From assembly GCA_023436715.1 (NCBI GenBank), contig JAEZIJ010000233.1, positions 13,971 through 77,970 of the forward strand: a DNA stretch of 64,000 nucleotides, written 5' to 3'. The DNA is from Acidobacteriota bacterium (GTDB lineage: Bacteria; Acidobacteriota; Terriglobia; Bryobacterales; Bryobacteraceae). The notes under the pieces are model-generated. The model worked only from the letters and a program-made list of their open reading frames with translations, searched no databases and was not told the origin of the DNA. How positions within the stretch are numbered: the stretch's first letter is position 1; each line of letters opens with the position of its first letter. The position numbers and the translations under genes were made by a program. Positions 32,078-41,616 of the stretch are shown piece by piece.

Positions 32078-34534
32078 ATGCCCGAGTTCCCGCGCGACCT
32101 GCCGCACCTCTACCTAAGAGGAAGCGGCAAGGCGGAGCCATACACTAGCAAGCGCCGCGCTGGCGCTCACAAACTCCCGCAGCGTGACCGCGCTGGACAC
32201 GCCGAGACACTTCGAATTGCCCTCGCCGCTGCATTCACTGCCGGCGAAGTGCGGCGGCAGGAGAGAGACCCAAACGTCGCTGCTGGAACGCCAGGATTGT
32301 ATCTCGACTTTGAGATTCTGCCGGGCGCGGAAGATGCAATCGAACTGCTTGAGAACAGGGTCAAGCACATTGAACTCGTCTCTGTGCGCCAATCATCAGA
32401 CACAAGCCCGGCTGTGGCGACCGTGTTCGTCCCCGATTCTGCCGCTGATCACTTCCTGAAGAAGGTCGAAGGGTATCGATCTGAGCACACAAAGAAGGGC
32501 AAGCCGAAGAACGAGGCTCTGGTTGCGCGTATCGAGAACATCGCTCTCGCGGCCGTGAGATCGCTCTTTACCGACGACCCTGCGTTGCTGCCGCCCGCCG
32601 GCCAAAGGATCTGGTGGGAGGTGTGGATTAGGCAAGGACATGCCGACACGTTCGACACCGTGGCCACACGCCTGGCGATTCCCATCCAACAGCAGCGGCT
32701 CTTGTTCCCCGACCGTGAAGTCCGGTTGGTTTACGGCAACGAGATCACGATCGCGCGTCTATTCGTGAACAGCGACGCCATCGCTGAAGTGCGACGCGCG
32801 AAGGACACGCCTGCTCTCTTTGTTCGTTGGTCAAACGTCGAGCAGGCTGCGTGGGCGACAGACCTCGTTGGCCGCCTCACCGGGCCCGAAACCCAGGACG
32901 TTGCCGTCTGCATTCTCGATACAGGCGTTACGCAAGCACATCCGCTGCTTGCTCCGGCTCTCGACGCCGATGATGTGCACGTGTACGATCCCGGATGGCA
33001 AGGCGGCGACAGCCGGGGCCACGGAACGAACATGGCTGGTACGGCACTTTACGGGGATTTGATGACATTGATGGCTGGCAATGGAGCGGTTCCGTTGACG
33101 CATCGGCTCGAATCCGTGAAGATCCTGCCTGACGATGGAGAAAACCAACCCAGGCTGTATGGTGCGATCACCCGCGAAGCGATCGCACGTGCTGAGGTGC
33201 AAGCTCCTGCCCGGCGCCGCGCCGTGTGCATGGCGGTCACCAGTGATCTTGGAACCAATCTCGGCCGCCCATCATCTTGGTCGGCTGCCGTCGATCAGCT
33301 GTGTTTCGGCGTCGAGACGACACCCAAGCTGGTGTTGATCTCCGCAGGGAACATTCGGGAAGGCCTTTCGAAAGCAGACTATCCCGCGCGGAACCAAACG
33401 GAATCGATTGAGAATCCAGCCCAGGCGTGGAACGCGATCACGGTTGGGGCATACACTGAGAAAACTACTCTCGTCGATCCCGGCTATGAGGGCTGGGAGC
33501 CGATTGCCCCAGTCGGAGGCCTGTCGCCGACGAGCCGTACCTCGCTGATGTGGGAGAGGAAGTGGCCGATCAAGCCGGATGTCGTGCTCGAAGGTGGAAA
33601 CTGGGCAGCCCTCGGCGATCAATGCGATTGTCCGGACGACCTCGGGCTGCTAACAACGTACCGCGATCCGACGACGCGGCACTTTGACATTTTCCGTGAC
33701 ACCAGTGCCGCAACCGCGATGGCAGGAAACCTGGCTGGCAGAATCCTGACCGCCATGCCTAACCGCTGGCCGGAGACCGTCCGGGCATTGATCATTCACT
33801 CTGCCGAGTGGACACCCGTGATGAAACAGCAGTTTGACGCGGCGACATCAGAGCAGCAGAGGCGTGCGATCCTTCGGCAATACGGTTACGGTGTGCCCAG
33901 CTACGATCGCGCTATGTTCAGTGCGCTAAACGACTTGACGCTGATCGCGGAGGACGAGATTCAGCCGCTGTGGAAGGACAATGAGGATGGCGTGATCAAG
34001 AGCCGCCACATGAACCTCCACCAATTTCCGTGGCCGCGCACCGAGTTGGAGCAGCTAGCTGAGACCGAGGTCGAACTGCGCGTCACCCTTTCGTATTACG
34101 TCGAGCCTAATCCTGGCGAGCGCGGCTGGCTGCGCAGGCACCGATACCCTTCCCATGGGCTTCGGTTTGCGGTGAAACGGTCGCTTGAGTCCGTCGATGC
34201 TTTTCGCCAGCGCATCAACGCCGCCGCAGCAGCTGAAGAAGAGGGTGTCGAACCCATGGACGCGGGGCCAGACAACTGGACATTGGGTAGGATTAGGGAC
34301 ACCGGTTCCATCCATTCTGATTTTTGGCGAGGTACCGCGGCCGAACTCGCGCAGCGCTCCGCGATCGGCGTCTACCCGATCGGCGGGTGGTGGAAAGAGA
34401 ATCCCGCGCATCATCGGTATGAGCGCACGGTTCGATATTCTCTAGTTGTGTCCATCCGCGCAGTAAACGGAGATGTGGACATTTACACTCCCGTTCAAGT
34501 GCAAATCGCGACTCCGATCCAGATTGCCACGTAA
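32078..34534 (+). CDS. ietS: IetS-like subtilisin-family serine protease
   Basis: 818 residues without a signal peptide, so it acts in the cytoplasm. The S8 triad is visible: Asp in VCILDTGVTQAHPLL (~284), His in DSRGHGTNMAGTAL (~315), Ser in FRDTSAATAMAGN (~543); the usual GTS is DTS here. About 260 residues precede the catalytic domain and ~250 follow. Expected to be the effector of the pair, kept inactive until the ATPase partner is triggered. Its 3' end faces the integrase gene 27 bases away. Confidence 0.82.
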   Translation: MPEFPRDLPHLYLRGSGKAEPYTSKRRAGAHKLPQRDRAGHAETLRIALAAAFTAGEVRRQERDPNVAAGTPGLYLDFEILPGAEDAIELLENRVKHIELVSVRQSSDTSPAVATVFVPDSAADHFLKKVEGYRSEHTKKGKPKNEALVARIENIALAAVRSLFTDDPALLPPAGQRIWWEVWIRQGHADTFDTVATRLAIPIQQQRLLFPDREVRLVYGNEITIARLFVNSDAIAEVRRAKDTPALFVRWSNVEQAAWATDLVGRLTGPETQDVAVCILDTGVTQAHPLLAPALDADDVHVYDPGWQGGDSRGHGTNMAGTALYGDLMTLMAGNGAVPLTHRLESVKILPDDGENQPRLYGAITREAIARAEVQAPARRRAVCMAVTSDLGTNLGRPSSWSAAVDQLCFGVETTPKLVLISAGNIREGLSKADYPARNQTESIENPAQAWNAITVGAYTEKTTLVDPGYEGWEPIAPVGGLSPTSRTSLMWERKWPIKPDVVLEGGNWAALGDQCDCPDDLGLLTTYRDPTTRHFDIFRDTSAATAMAGNLAGRILTAMPNRWPETVRALIIHSAEWTPVMKQQFDAATSEQQRRAILRQYGYGVPSYDRAMFSALNDLTLIAEDEIQPLWKDNEDGVIKSRHMNLHQFPWPRTELEQLAETEVELRVTLSYYVEPNPGERGWLRRHRYPSHGLRFAVKRSLESVDAFRQRINAAAAAEEEGVEPMDAGPDNWTLGRIRDTGSIHSDFWRGTAAELAQRSAIGVYPIGGWWKENPAHHRYERTVRYSLVVSIRAVNGDVDIYTPVQVQIATPIQIAT

Positions 34535-34561
34535 GGTGGGACCTTTGGTGTTGGTGGCGGC

Positions 34562-35932
34562 TCACTGAACCACTGCGGTCACCGGTGCCGTGTCTGCGAG
34601 GCTGGGTGGCGCCTCGGGCGCTGGCGGAGCGGCGGGCGGCGTGCTGGACGGCGGCAACTGCGGCTCGGCCGGCTTGTCCTCTGTCTTCTTCGCTGCTGCG
34701 GCCAGCTTTTGCTGGATGCGCCGCGTAAGTTCGTTTTGGCGCTCCGCGGCGACGAACGTGTAGTGGCTCGTCATTTCCAGACTCTGGTGGCCGGCAATCC
34801 TGGAAGCCTCGATCGCGCTGCCGCCGACCTCCTGACGCCACGTGATGTTCGCGCGCCGGAAGGTGTGCGCACCTAACCCGCGGAAATCGCAACCCTCTGC
34901 TCTGGCTGCCTCATGCAGCGCTTCACGAACCGTTGAATCCCACATAGGACGCTCCGAGGCATGCTTCTGCGGGAAGACCCAATCGTCCGGCTTTGCGCCC
35001 CGTCGAATGGCTTCCTCGCGGAGACGCTCAGCGAGGTCACCCAGGCCAACGACGCGGCGGCTTGCCTCTGTCTTCGGTGGTCCAATCTCCTGGTGCCACA
35101 CACGCTGTTCGATGCGAATGGTGGCAGCGTCCAAGTTCACGTGTTTCCATTGGAGGCCGAGCGCCTCGGAGATACGTACACCGGTGGCAATGCACAGTTC
35201 AATAACGAGGCGTTCTTCCCTGTTCATCCGAGCGAGGACACGAGCGGTTTCTTCAAAGGAAAGGATTCGGCGCTCGGTGGTGTACCGCTTGCGGCCGAGC
35301 TTTGCTTTGCTCGCCGGGCTGCGACGCCCCTCTTCCCAGAGCCCGTGGCCCTCGGCGTAGTAGTAGAGCTGGCTCAGCGTGGCGCGGACCGAGTACATGG
35401 TCCACCAGGAATCGAAGGTGGAGTGGAGCCAGTCCTCAACTGCCTGTGGGCGCAGTTGGTTTAGGCGGAATGCGCCCCACTTGGGGACAATGTAGCGATT
35501 CAGAAGGTGCCGCTGTTTCTCGCGCGTAGCCTTTGCGAGTTGCTTCTCGCGGCTCAAGTAGCCCTCCTCGTACATTCGGGCGATTTCGCTGATTAATGCG
35601 ACGCCGGTGGCCGCGACCTGTTCGACAGCGTCTGCGACGGTTGGCGCGTTCAACGTGGCGAGGAACTTATCCCGTTCGACCTCGGCTTCCTTTTTCGTGA
35701 TCTTCTCGTCGCCGCGGCTGAAACCCACCGCGTGCTTCTTGCGGACCGTCTTGACGGAGCCGTCCGCCTGGCCTTCGTCGGCGTAGTAGCGGAAGAACCA
35801 CTTCCAGCCTTCGCGGAACTTCGCCTCCAGAATCTTGGGGTGCTGCACGCGCACTTTGACCTTCAAACCTCCCGTCAGGGTATGAAGGGTACCTTCGTCG
35901 CGCATATCGTTCAAGTCCAATCCGGTCAACAC
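34562..35932 (-). CDS. int: Prophage tyrosine integrase
   Basis: 456 residues. An N-terminal arm-binding region, a core-binding domain (LNRYIVPKWGAFRLNQLRP) and a catalytic domain with Arg253 (TGVRISEALGLQW), Lys287, His356 and Arg359 (AHTFRRANITW), His382 (AGHQSLEMTSH) and Tyr391. A Pro/Ala-rich tail of ~40 residues is unusual. It catalyses integration and excision at the tRNA-Ala site 3.8 kb away; ietAS has been inserted between them. It follows the helicase fragment by one base. Confidence 0.92.
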   Translation of the reverse strand: MLTGLDLNDMRDEGTLHTLTGGLKVKVRVQHPKILEAKFREGWKWFFRYYADEGQADGSVKTVRKKHAVGFSRGDEKITKKEAEVERDKFLATLNAPTVADAVEQVAATGVALISEIARMYEEGYLSREKQLAKATREKQRHLLNRYIVPKWGAFRLNQLRPQAVEDWLHSTFDSWWTMYSVRATLSQLYYYAEGHGLWEEGRRSPASKAKLGRKRYTTERRILSFEETARVLARMNREERLVIELCIATGVRISEALGLQWKHVNLDAATIRIEQRVWHQEIGPPKTEASRRVVGLGDLAERLREEAIRRGAKPDDWVFPQKHASERPMWDSTVREALHEAARAEGCDFRGLGAHTFRRANITWRQEVGGSAIEASRIAGHQSLEMTSHYTFVAAERQNELTRRIQQKLAAAAKKTEDKPAEPQLPPSSTPPAAPPAPEAPPSLADTAPVTAVVQ

Positions 35933-35933
35933 A

Positions 35934-36554
35934 TTACACGGACAGATGGGCAGCCATGGTGCTGGCGCGGTCGGCGATGTAGAGCGCCTCGCGGGCGCGC
36001 GTCATGCCCACGTAGAACTGGCGGATCACCCCATCTCTGGGTGGACCGTAGCGCTGATAGGAGGCGTCGCCGGCCTGACTCAGATCCGGAAAAAGAACGA
36101 CGACATCGGCCTCGCCGCCTTTGATCGAGTGGATCGTGCCGACGATGACCTGTGGGCTCTCCATCAAGGCTTGCGGCCCGCGTACGTCCGCGATGTCAGC
36201 CGGAAACTGGATCCGGTTTTGCATCGCGCCGTTCACGCGAATGCGCCACCAGCGGAGCAGCGCGCGATGATCCCCTTCGAAGCAGGCGAGGAGCGATTGG
36301 AGCGCCGCCGGTTCGAAGATGGCGTCGAGGTCCGCGATCGTGAGTGGTTTCGCGGCATCCTTGCCTCGGAGTTCGGACTTGGCCCCGTGTTTCAAGACGC
36401 CCTTCGCAGTGAGCCACTCCGTCCATTGGACGAAGTCGCCTGCGGTCCATTCGCGATGGCCTTCACCGAAATCCGGATGCGCCACCAGCAACGCCAAAAC
36501 ACGGTTCACCGTCGAGCCGCGCCGGCCGATGCGCAGGGGGGTTCCAGAAGCCAT
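35934..36554 (-). pseudogene. UvrD-like helicase, C-terminal part (frameshifted)
   Basis: 206 residues containing the C-terminal RecA-like half of a superfamily 1A helicase: motif V region GTIHSIKGGEADVVVLFPDL and motif VI YVGMTRAREALYI. It reads LRIGRRGSTVNRVLALL directly where the upstream frame (36463-37635) reads WNPPAHRP, across a run of six C on the minus strand (36540-36535). Skipping one C joins the two frames. The ATG at 36554 lies within the overlap. Confidence 0.8.
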
Positions 36555-37635
36555 TGTTGCGGCGGTACGGGTTATGGAACGGGATTGCGTTCTTGCGAAG
36601 CACCTGAATGATGGGCCGCAGCATGTAGGAACAGGTCGCCAGGAACATCACGCTGCGCCCGCGTTCGAGTTGCTCCATCGCCGTCCTGAGCACGCCGTAA
36701 TCGGGCGTCTCCCAGTTGCCGGAGACTGTGGAGCAGAAGCCTGCGGCGGCGCGCGGCAGATACTCCTTTTCCTGGCGCTTGGAAACCTGGTGAATGAGTG
36801 CGTTCGCGACGCCATGGACGGCGCGCGGGACACGGTAACTCTGCTTCAGGATGATCTTGTGATCTTCCGGGATCTCCGGGTTCAGGATGGCCTCCGGCGA
36901 TGCGCCGGTGAAAGAGTAGATGGTCTGATCGTCGTCGCCGGCCACGATGAAGTAGTCGGTGTAGCGGCCCCACTGCCGGATGAGACTCAACTGCATCCGG
37001 TTGAGATCCTGCGCCTCGTCGGCGAAGATCACCGATGGCTGCTTCGGAGCGATGCGCACGTCGAGCAGGCAGCGCTCGATCGTGTCGCAGAAATCGAGCA
37101 GGCCGTTGGCATCCTTGTATGCCTGCCACCTGACCGCGAACTGGCGCAGCGCTGGTGGCCAGGCGCCAGGCGGCAGCATCTGGCCGCGATACCGGCTCAA
37201 GTCTTCCAGCCATTGGTCGCCCTCCTTCTTGCCCTCGCCATCGTCCTCGGTCGTGTCCTCGCCGTCGAGCACGCCCTGCTTCTTCTTTGAGGTGATCTGC
37301 AGGTGGGGATTGTCTTTGTTCCACTCGTCGACGTTGCACTCGGCGATCTGCGGCCCGCCGAGCGCGTGGTAGCAGTGCGAATGGAGCGTCCCGATTCGAT
37401 CGGGCTCGACGGGCAACTCGCGTCCGGCGAGTTCCGCGGCCGCTGCGCGGGAGAAACTCGTGATCAACACGGCGTCCGGACCGAAACGATCTACGGCGCG
37501 ACGTATCTGGCGCGTCAGGTTGGTTGTCTTGCCCGTTCCTGGAGGGCCGAAGATTCGGTACTCCGAAGTGATGGAATGATCGCGCTGCCCGATCTCGTCT
37601 AGGGTCCCGCAGGCCTGCTCATTCTGATTCGACAT
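36463..37635 (-). CDS. UvrD-like helicase, N-terminal part (frameshifted)
   Basis: 390 residues. Motif I IFGPPGTGKTTNLT, motif Ia ITSFSRAAAAEL, motif II FADEAQDLNRMQ, motif III AGDDDQTIYSFTGA, motif IV KQSYRVPRAVH. The frame loses homology after NNGFWNP at the C6 tract, and about 30 unrelated residues follow. Joined with the next fragment it would give a normal ~570-residue phage DNA helicase. It overlaps the primase stop by 17 bases. Confidence 0.82.
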   Translation of the reverse strand: MSNQNEQACGTLDEIGQRDHSITSEYRIFGPPGTGKTTNLTRQIRRAVDRFGPDAVLITSFSRAAAAELAGRELPVEPDRIGTLHSHCYHALGGPQIAECNVDEWNKDNPHLQITSKKKQGVLDGEDTTEDDGEGKKEGDQWLEDLSRYRGQMLPPGAWPPALRQFAVRWQAYKDANGLLDFCDTIERCLLDVRIAPKQPSVIFADEAQDLNRMQLSLIRQWGRYTDYFIVAGDDDQTIYSFTGASPEAILNPEIPEDHKIILKQSYRVPRAVHGVANALIHQVSKRQEKEYLPRAAAGFCSTVSGNWETPDYGVLRTAMEQLERGRSVMFLATCSYMLRPIIQVLRKNAIPFHNPYRRNNGFWNPPAHRPARLDGEPCFGVAGGASGFR

Positions 37636-39388
37636 AGGTCTCTTCCTCTCGTGGAATTTCCTGCCCCTGCGCAGTAAAGTCGGCAGGGTCGAACTGGTCG
37701 CGCGGGAGCAGCCAACGGCCTTGCTCGCGGATCTTCGCGCCGCGCACCCGGATGCTCTGGGCCCCTATTGCGGAAAGCATCGAGGCGATGGCTTTCACCG
37801 ACAGGTTCTGGCCGAAGGTCTTGTTGAGGTAGAGTTGCAGATCGACCGAGTTGACCGCGATTTGGTCGCCGATGATCATTGGCCGCCGGATCGCATGGGA
37901 GGGTTGTCCCTCGATGGCTGGGATGAACGCGGTCTCGGTCAGGTAGTGCCCGAGGTTCACGCGCATCGCCCCTTCGAACTCCGTCTCGACCCCGCCCTCG
38001 CGCTCGATGAGCGCGTCAAGCATCGCCTGAGCCAGGCGTTCCCACACGCGCGGCTTGATCTTCGGGATGATCTTGTTGACGGCGCTCGCGATCGCCAGCC
38101 GCAGCGACTTATGCTCGATCAACCCTGAGACGTTGGGAAGCTCGATGCGGCCGTGCTCCAACTCAACCTGGTAGGTCGGCTCCTTCCCGGTGATCTTGAC
38201 GAGGCGCAGAATCCGGATGCCGAGTGTGGCCGAGATGGATTCGCACAGTGCGGCTTTGGCAGCCAGGGGATCGACTGGTTCGTTGGGCGCGCCTGGCTCC
38301 GGCGTTAAGTGTGGCTTTGGTCCATCTTGCGGGGCTCCGGCAGCGGCATTTTCGACTACTAGCGTGTCACCTGGACGATCGACCGACGCATCTTCAGCTC
38401 GACTTGCCGCGCGCGCCAACGTCCGCTGGAAATAATCGCTGCGCGTGCGCTGCTTCTGGTTGTGAAACCGGCGGTGGTGAATGATGAGATCGACGATCTG
38501 TTGCGGCTCGAGGCCCGCGTCGACGCCGAAGTCGGCGAGTGCAAGGTCGTAGCCGCTCTGCGACTGGTCCTTCAAGTCGTGCCGCTGCCGGAACCACGTA
38601 TTCCGGAAGCGCATGTCGGAGTCGGCCCACCGGCGGATCATCTCTTCTGGCACCTGCGCGTTCAGGTTGACGACCAAGCTGTTGTCCGCTGCCGTCTCGG
38701 TGAAACTGCGCGCAGTCCGATCCTGGGAGTCTCGTCCGGGAATTCCGAGGCCATCGAGCAGGTCCTCGAAGTCGGAGAGGTTGTACCGGCGGTCAATCAC
38801 TTCGTGCACTTCGACCGGCTTCGGCGCATTTGGGTCCTTGAAATTGCTGGTGCCCGGGATGCGCAGGACACGCGGTAGATCGGCAAGGCGATCGAACGCC
38901 CAGCCTCGGTTCGCAGCGTTGAACCGGAGCATGCTCTGCCACCGGTGGACGACAGCAGCCGCACGATCGCGCTCCCGGTCACTGTCAAAGATCAGGGGCT
39001 CCTTCAGCACCCACCAGGCGTGGCCGCCGTTACCGGTCGCAACGGTGACCGTCGGTGGGTACTGCGCCGGGATGACCGACAAGGCCTCGCCGAGCGTCGC
39101 CGGCAGCGCCTTTTTCGGATGAGCGTCGGACAAGAGATCGAAATCTGCCCAGAGCGCCGCGATACCGGTAATGCGGTCAGCCGGGCAACGCTGATGGGCA
39201 CCGAAATCTTCCGGGGAAAGGCCGACGCCGACGTAGGTGTCCATCGCTCTACAGGCCGCGACCACCGCGGCGGCTTGGCCGACGTCGCGGCACCAGTGCG
39301 AGCGCTTATCCTGGAGCGTCCAGATGAGGACGTAGAGGTGCTCGGGCTTATTGCTCCAAAGAAGATCTAAGAACGATTGCGGGTTCAT
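37619..39388 (-). CDS. Prophage primase, archaeo-eukaryotic (RepB-like) type
   Basis: 589 residues. ALWADFDL (metal-binding acid pair), TGNGGHAWWVL (the sxH-type motif) and LPRVLRIPGTSNFKDP are characteristic of primase domains of replication proteins in phages and plasmids, in the first ~200 residues. The C-terminal ~200 residues are of unknown fold. It lies between the UvrD-like helicase and the nuclease genes, which supports a role in replication initiation. Confidence 0.65.
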   Translation of the reverse strand: MNPQSFLDLLWSNKPEHLYVLIWTLQDKRSHWCRDVGQAAAVVAACRAMDTYVGVGLSPEDFGAHQRCPADRITGIAALWADFDLLSDAHPKKALPATLGEALSVIPAQYPPTVTVATGNGGHAWWVLKEPLIFDSDRERDRAAAVVHRWQSMLRFNAANRGWAFDRLADLPRVLRIPGTSNFKDPNAPKPVEVHEVIDRRYNLSDFEDLLDGLGIPGRDSQDRTARSFTETAADNSLVVNLNAQVPEEMIRRWADSDMRFRNTWFRQRHDLKDQSQSGYDLALADFGVDAGLEPQQIVDLIIHHRRFHNQKQRTRSDYFQRTLARAASRAEDASVDRPGDTLVVENAAAGAPQDGPKPHLTPEPGAPNEPVDPLAAKAALCESISATLGIRILRLVKITGKEPTYQVELEHGRIELPNVSGLIEHKSLRLAIASAVNKIIPKIKPRVWERLAQAMLDALIEREGGVETEFEGAMRVNLGHYLTETAFIPAIEGQPSHAIRRPMIIGDQIAVNSVDLQLYLNKTFGQNLSVKAIASMLSAIGAQSIRVRGAKIREQGRWLLPRDQFDPADFTAQGQEIPREEETYVESE

Positions 39389-39819
39389 TCTTTTGCTCCG
39401 ACTTGCCAGCCTTTTGTCGTAGGCCCGTACCAGATCTCCGCCGTCCTCTGGGCATGGGTCAGAAACGGAGAAGCGAAGTCGCGCCGGCGGGACGTCCGCG
39501 TGCCAGCGAACATCAGCCAGCGATCACCGTCCCGCACGAGCCAGACAGGCGTGTTACCGCAGGTGGCCTTGACGCACAGCGCGTCGGCCGGAATCACCGG
39601 CGCTTCGGGTTGAGAATCACGCGTGATGGGAGCCGTGGCGAGCCACTTCTCCCAGGACACGAACCGCTCGCCGTTCCAGCAGCCGAGCACAATTCCCTCG
39701 TCCAACTCGGCGTCCGCCGGTATGTCGGCGAGGAACTGTGTCGCTGGCTTCCCATTGTTCTGGGAGAGGCCTTCTTTGAAGCGCCGCCAGGCGTCGAGGC
39801 TGTAGGGACCCTTGTTCAT
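39385..39819 (-). CDS. Phage protein of unknown function
   Basis: 144 residues from the ATG at 39819; the open frame continues to 39903 through text antisense to the next gene, so the shorter form is preferred. RFVSWEKWLATAP and VWLVRDGDRWLMFAG suggest a small beta-rich domain. It overlaps both neighbours by 4 bases, inside the replication block. I do not recognise a family. Confidence 0.7.
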   Translation of the reverse strand: MNKGPYSLDAWRRFKEGLSQNNGKPATQFLADIPADAELDEGIVLGCWNGERFVSWEKWLATAPITRDSQPEAPVIPADALCVKATCGNTPVWLVRDGDRWLMFAGTRTSRRRDFASPFLTHAQRTAEIWYGPTTKGWQVGAKE

Positions 39820-40127
39820 TCCGGAACAGCCTCGATACCGAGCACCCTCCGCGCTTCGCCAGCGTCGTGGACGACGCCCACCACCGCGCCGGCGCGGCGC
39901 CACTCTTCAAGGCGCACTTCCTGGATTCGAGTCAGGCGTCCACCGGGCGCCTTCACCTCGAGTTCGAAGTGAAGGCCCCGGTAGCAGCCTATGAGATCGG
40001 CGTCGCCGGCGGCCGCCATCTCACTGCCCCAGCGTTTGCGCACGACCAGGTCAGGCACGGATTTGAGCGCCTGCATGATGGCGGCGACGATGCTCGACTC
40101 CCGAGGGGAGGTTCGCCGAGGCATCAC
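39816..40127 (-). CDS. VRR-NUC domain nuclease
   Basis: 103 residues. WGSEMAAAGDADLIGCYRG, then HFELEVKAPGGRLTRIQ and AGAVVGVVHD give the Glu/Asp-ExK core of the VRR-NUC family within the PD-(D/E)xK superfamily. Stand-alone phage forms probably act on branched or recombination DNA. It overlaps both neighbouring genes by 4 bases. Confidence 0.88.
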   Translation of the reverse strand: MMPRRTSPRESSIVAAIMQALKSVPDLVVRKRWGSEMAAAGDADLIGCYRGLHFELEVKAPGGRLTRIQEVRLEEWRRAGAVVGVVHDAGEARRVLGIEAVPE

Positions 40128-40366
40128 TGCCCTCCCGATTCGTTCGATTCAAGATCGAGGCTGATGCGCTCGCGCACCTTGCGCCCATGGAAGAAGCCGA
40201 TCTCAACCGCTTCTCCCAACGCCCACAGCCAACGGCCAGCCCGGCGAAACAGGCGAGCGAGCCCAAGAGTCACTGGCCGCCGTTTGTCTGGCGACGGCCT
40301 TTGTGTGAGCCACAGCAGCAGAATGAACGCCGCTGCCGTGATAGCCAGAACCGCGTAGTCTTTCAT
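40124..40366 (-). CDS. Small membrane protein
   Basis: 80 residues with one N-terminal membrane helix (VLAITAAAFILLLWL) and a basic, then acidic, cytoplasmic tail. No family recognised. It overlaps the VRR-NUC start by 4 bases and begins 12 bases after the stop of the preceding gene. Confidence 0.6.
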   Translation of the reverse strand: MKDYAVLAITAAAFILLLWLTQRPSPDKRRPVTLGLARLFRRAGRWLWALGEAVEIGFFHGRKVRERISLDLESNESGGQ

Positions 40367-40378
40367 TGGGCGCCTCGC

Positions 40379-41122
40379 TCAAAACGGCCCCTGCTCTCCG
40401 GACTGGTCCCGCGCTTCGGGGTCAAGTCCGGTCGGCACACGAACGGCCAGGGTGCGGCAGAGTTCGTGGTACTGCTGGGCGCGGCCTGCTTCCTCGGGCG
40501 TCAACTTGCGGACGAACTTCAGAGCGGCCTTACCGTACTGGATGCCGGCGGCGTTCTGCGCCTTCTCCAGTTCGAGGCCGACCAGTGCCTGGTAATACGG
40601 GATGCCCTGCGTGGTGAGCTTCAGGAAGAACTGCCGGGCGCCTTTGAGGCTGGTTGGCGGCAGCGACACCACCTCGGGCAGCAGGAGATCGCCGCGCAGA
40701 ACGAAGATCTGCTTCACCTGCTTGCAGGCCTGCCCGGCGCCCTCTTCCGCACTGCCGTATTCCGCCAGCGGGCACCGCGAACAGTCCCCGCCCGGCTTAC
40801 CCTTGCCGGTGATCCCATCGGCCGAAGTGCAATCGGGCGGCTGCTTGCCGCTGCTCTTGCCGAACGCGCTCTTGTAGTAAACCCGGGTGTCGCGGGAGAA
40901 CACGATCACACCGTCGATGCGGGGGAGCGTCTCCTCTCCCTCGAGGGTTGGGACGATCCAGCGAGGGCTCGCGCCCCCGGAGATCTTCACCCTCGGGAGA
41001 TCGAAGTCGGTGATGCCGCCGCCGCTGATGTTGGTGGCGATGGCCTCGTTGATGGCGTCCAGATTACCGTCGAGCGCGGCGAGCGCGCGGGGCGTTTGGA
41101 TTTGAATGAGATCGGTAGACAT
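40379..41122 (-). CDS. Cys-cluster phage protein, possible ssDNA-binding role
   Basis: 247 residues. Residues ~110-150 hold a Cys cluster (PPDCTSADG, GGDCSRCPLAEYG, GQACKQVKQ), a likely zinc or Fe-S site, followed by a compact region (ARQFFLKLTTQGIPYYQAL). Position in the replication block between primase-associated genes and the SNF2 fragment suggests a DNA-binding function; single-stranded DNA binding is a guess. Confidence 0.6.
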   Translation of the reverse strand: MSTDLIQIQTPRALAALDGNLDAINEAIATNISGGGITDFDLPRVKISGGASPRWIVPTLEGEETLPRIDGVIVFSRDTRVYYKSAFGKSSGKQPPDCTSADGITGKGKPGGDCSRCPLAEYGSAEEGAGQACKQVKQIFVLRGDLLLPEVVSLPPTSLKGARQFFLKLTTQGIPYYQALVGLELEKAQNAAGIQYGKAALKFVRKLTPEEAGRAQQYHELCRTLAVRVPTGLDPEARDQSGEQGPF

Positions 41123-41152
41123 AGTGGCTCTCCTTGGTTTGGCTTGGGTTGG

Positions 41153-41596
41153 TTAGGCTTTCCTGCTGCGCAGGGAGTGAACGAACGAAATCTTGAGGGC
41201 GTCGCACAGTGGCGCGGGCAACGCGACGCGAACTTCTTCCTCGGTGAACAGCCGGTCCTGCTGCTGGCACCGCAGACGGACCTCTTCAGCCACCTCACGC
41301 ACGAACGCGCGGAGCGACTGGGTGTTGTAGTTCTCCGACACGTACTGGCCGAGTTCGGATTGCTTCAGCGCTCCGATCACTTCCGCGCGGTCGTTCGCTG
41401 GCCCAGCCTGGATATCCTGGGCGATGTAAACGGTGCGGCCATCGACCTTCATCGAGGCGACACCATCCGTTAGGAACTGAGGCACGAGGGCCTGCTCCAG
41501 ATCGTCGATTCGTGCTGCGATTGCTTTGAGTTCTGAGTCGAGTTCGCGCTTGCGCGTCTCAAGGCACACGAACTCCTTCAACTGCTCCATGTTCAT
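41153..41596 (-). CDS. Phage protein with N-terminal coiled coil
   Basis: 147 residues from the ATG at 41596 (AAAGGA 9 bases upstream); the frame is open to 41893 but overlaps the helicase gene. A coiled coil (TRKRELDSELKAIAARIDDL) precedes a compact domain (VDGRTVYIAQDIQAGP, LRAFVREVAEEVRLRCQQ). No family recognised. Confidence 0.7.
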   Translation of the reverse strand: MNMEQLKEFVCLETRKRELDSELKAIAARIDDLEQALVPQFLTDGVASMKVDGRTVYIAQDIQAGPANDRAEVIGALKQSELGQYVSENYNTQSLRAFVREVAEEVRLRCQQQDRLFTEEEVRVALPAPLCDALKISFVHSLRSRKA

Positions 41597-41616
41597 TGCG
41601 AGCGTCCTTTCTTCGG

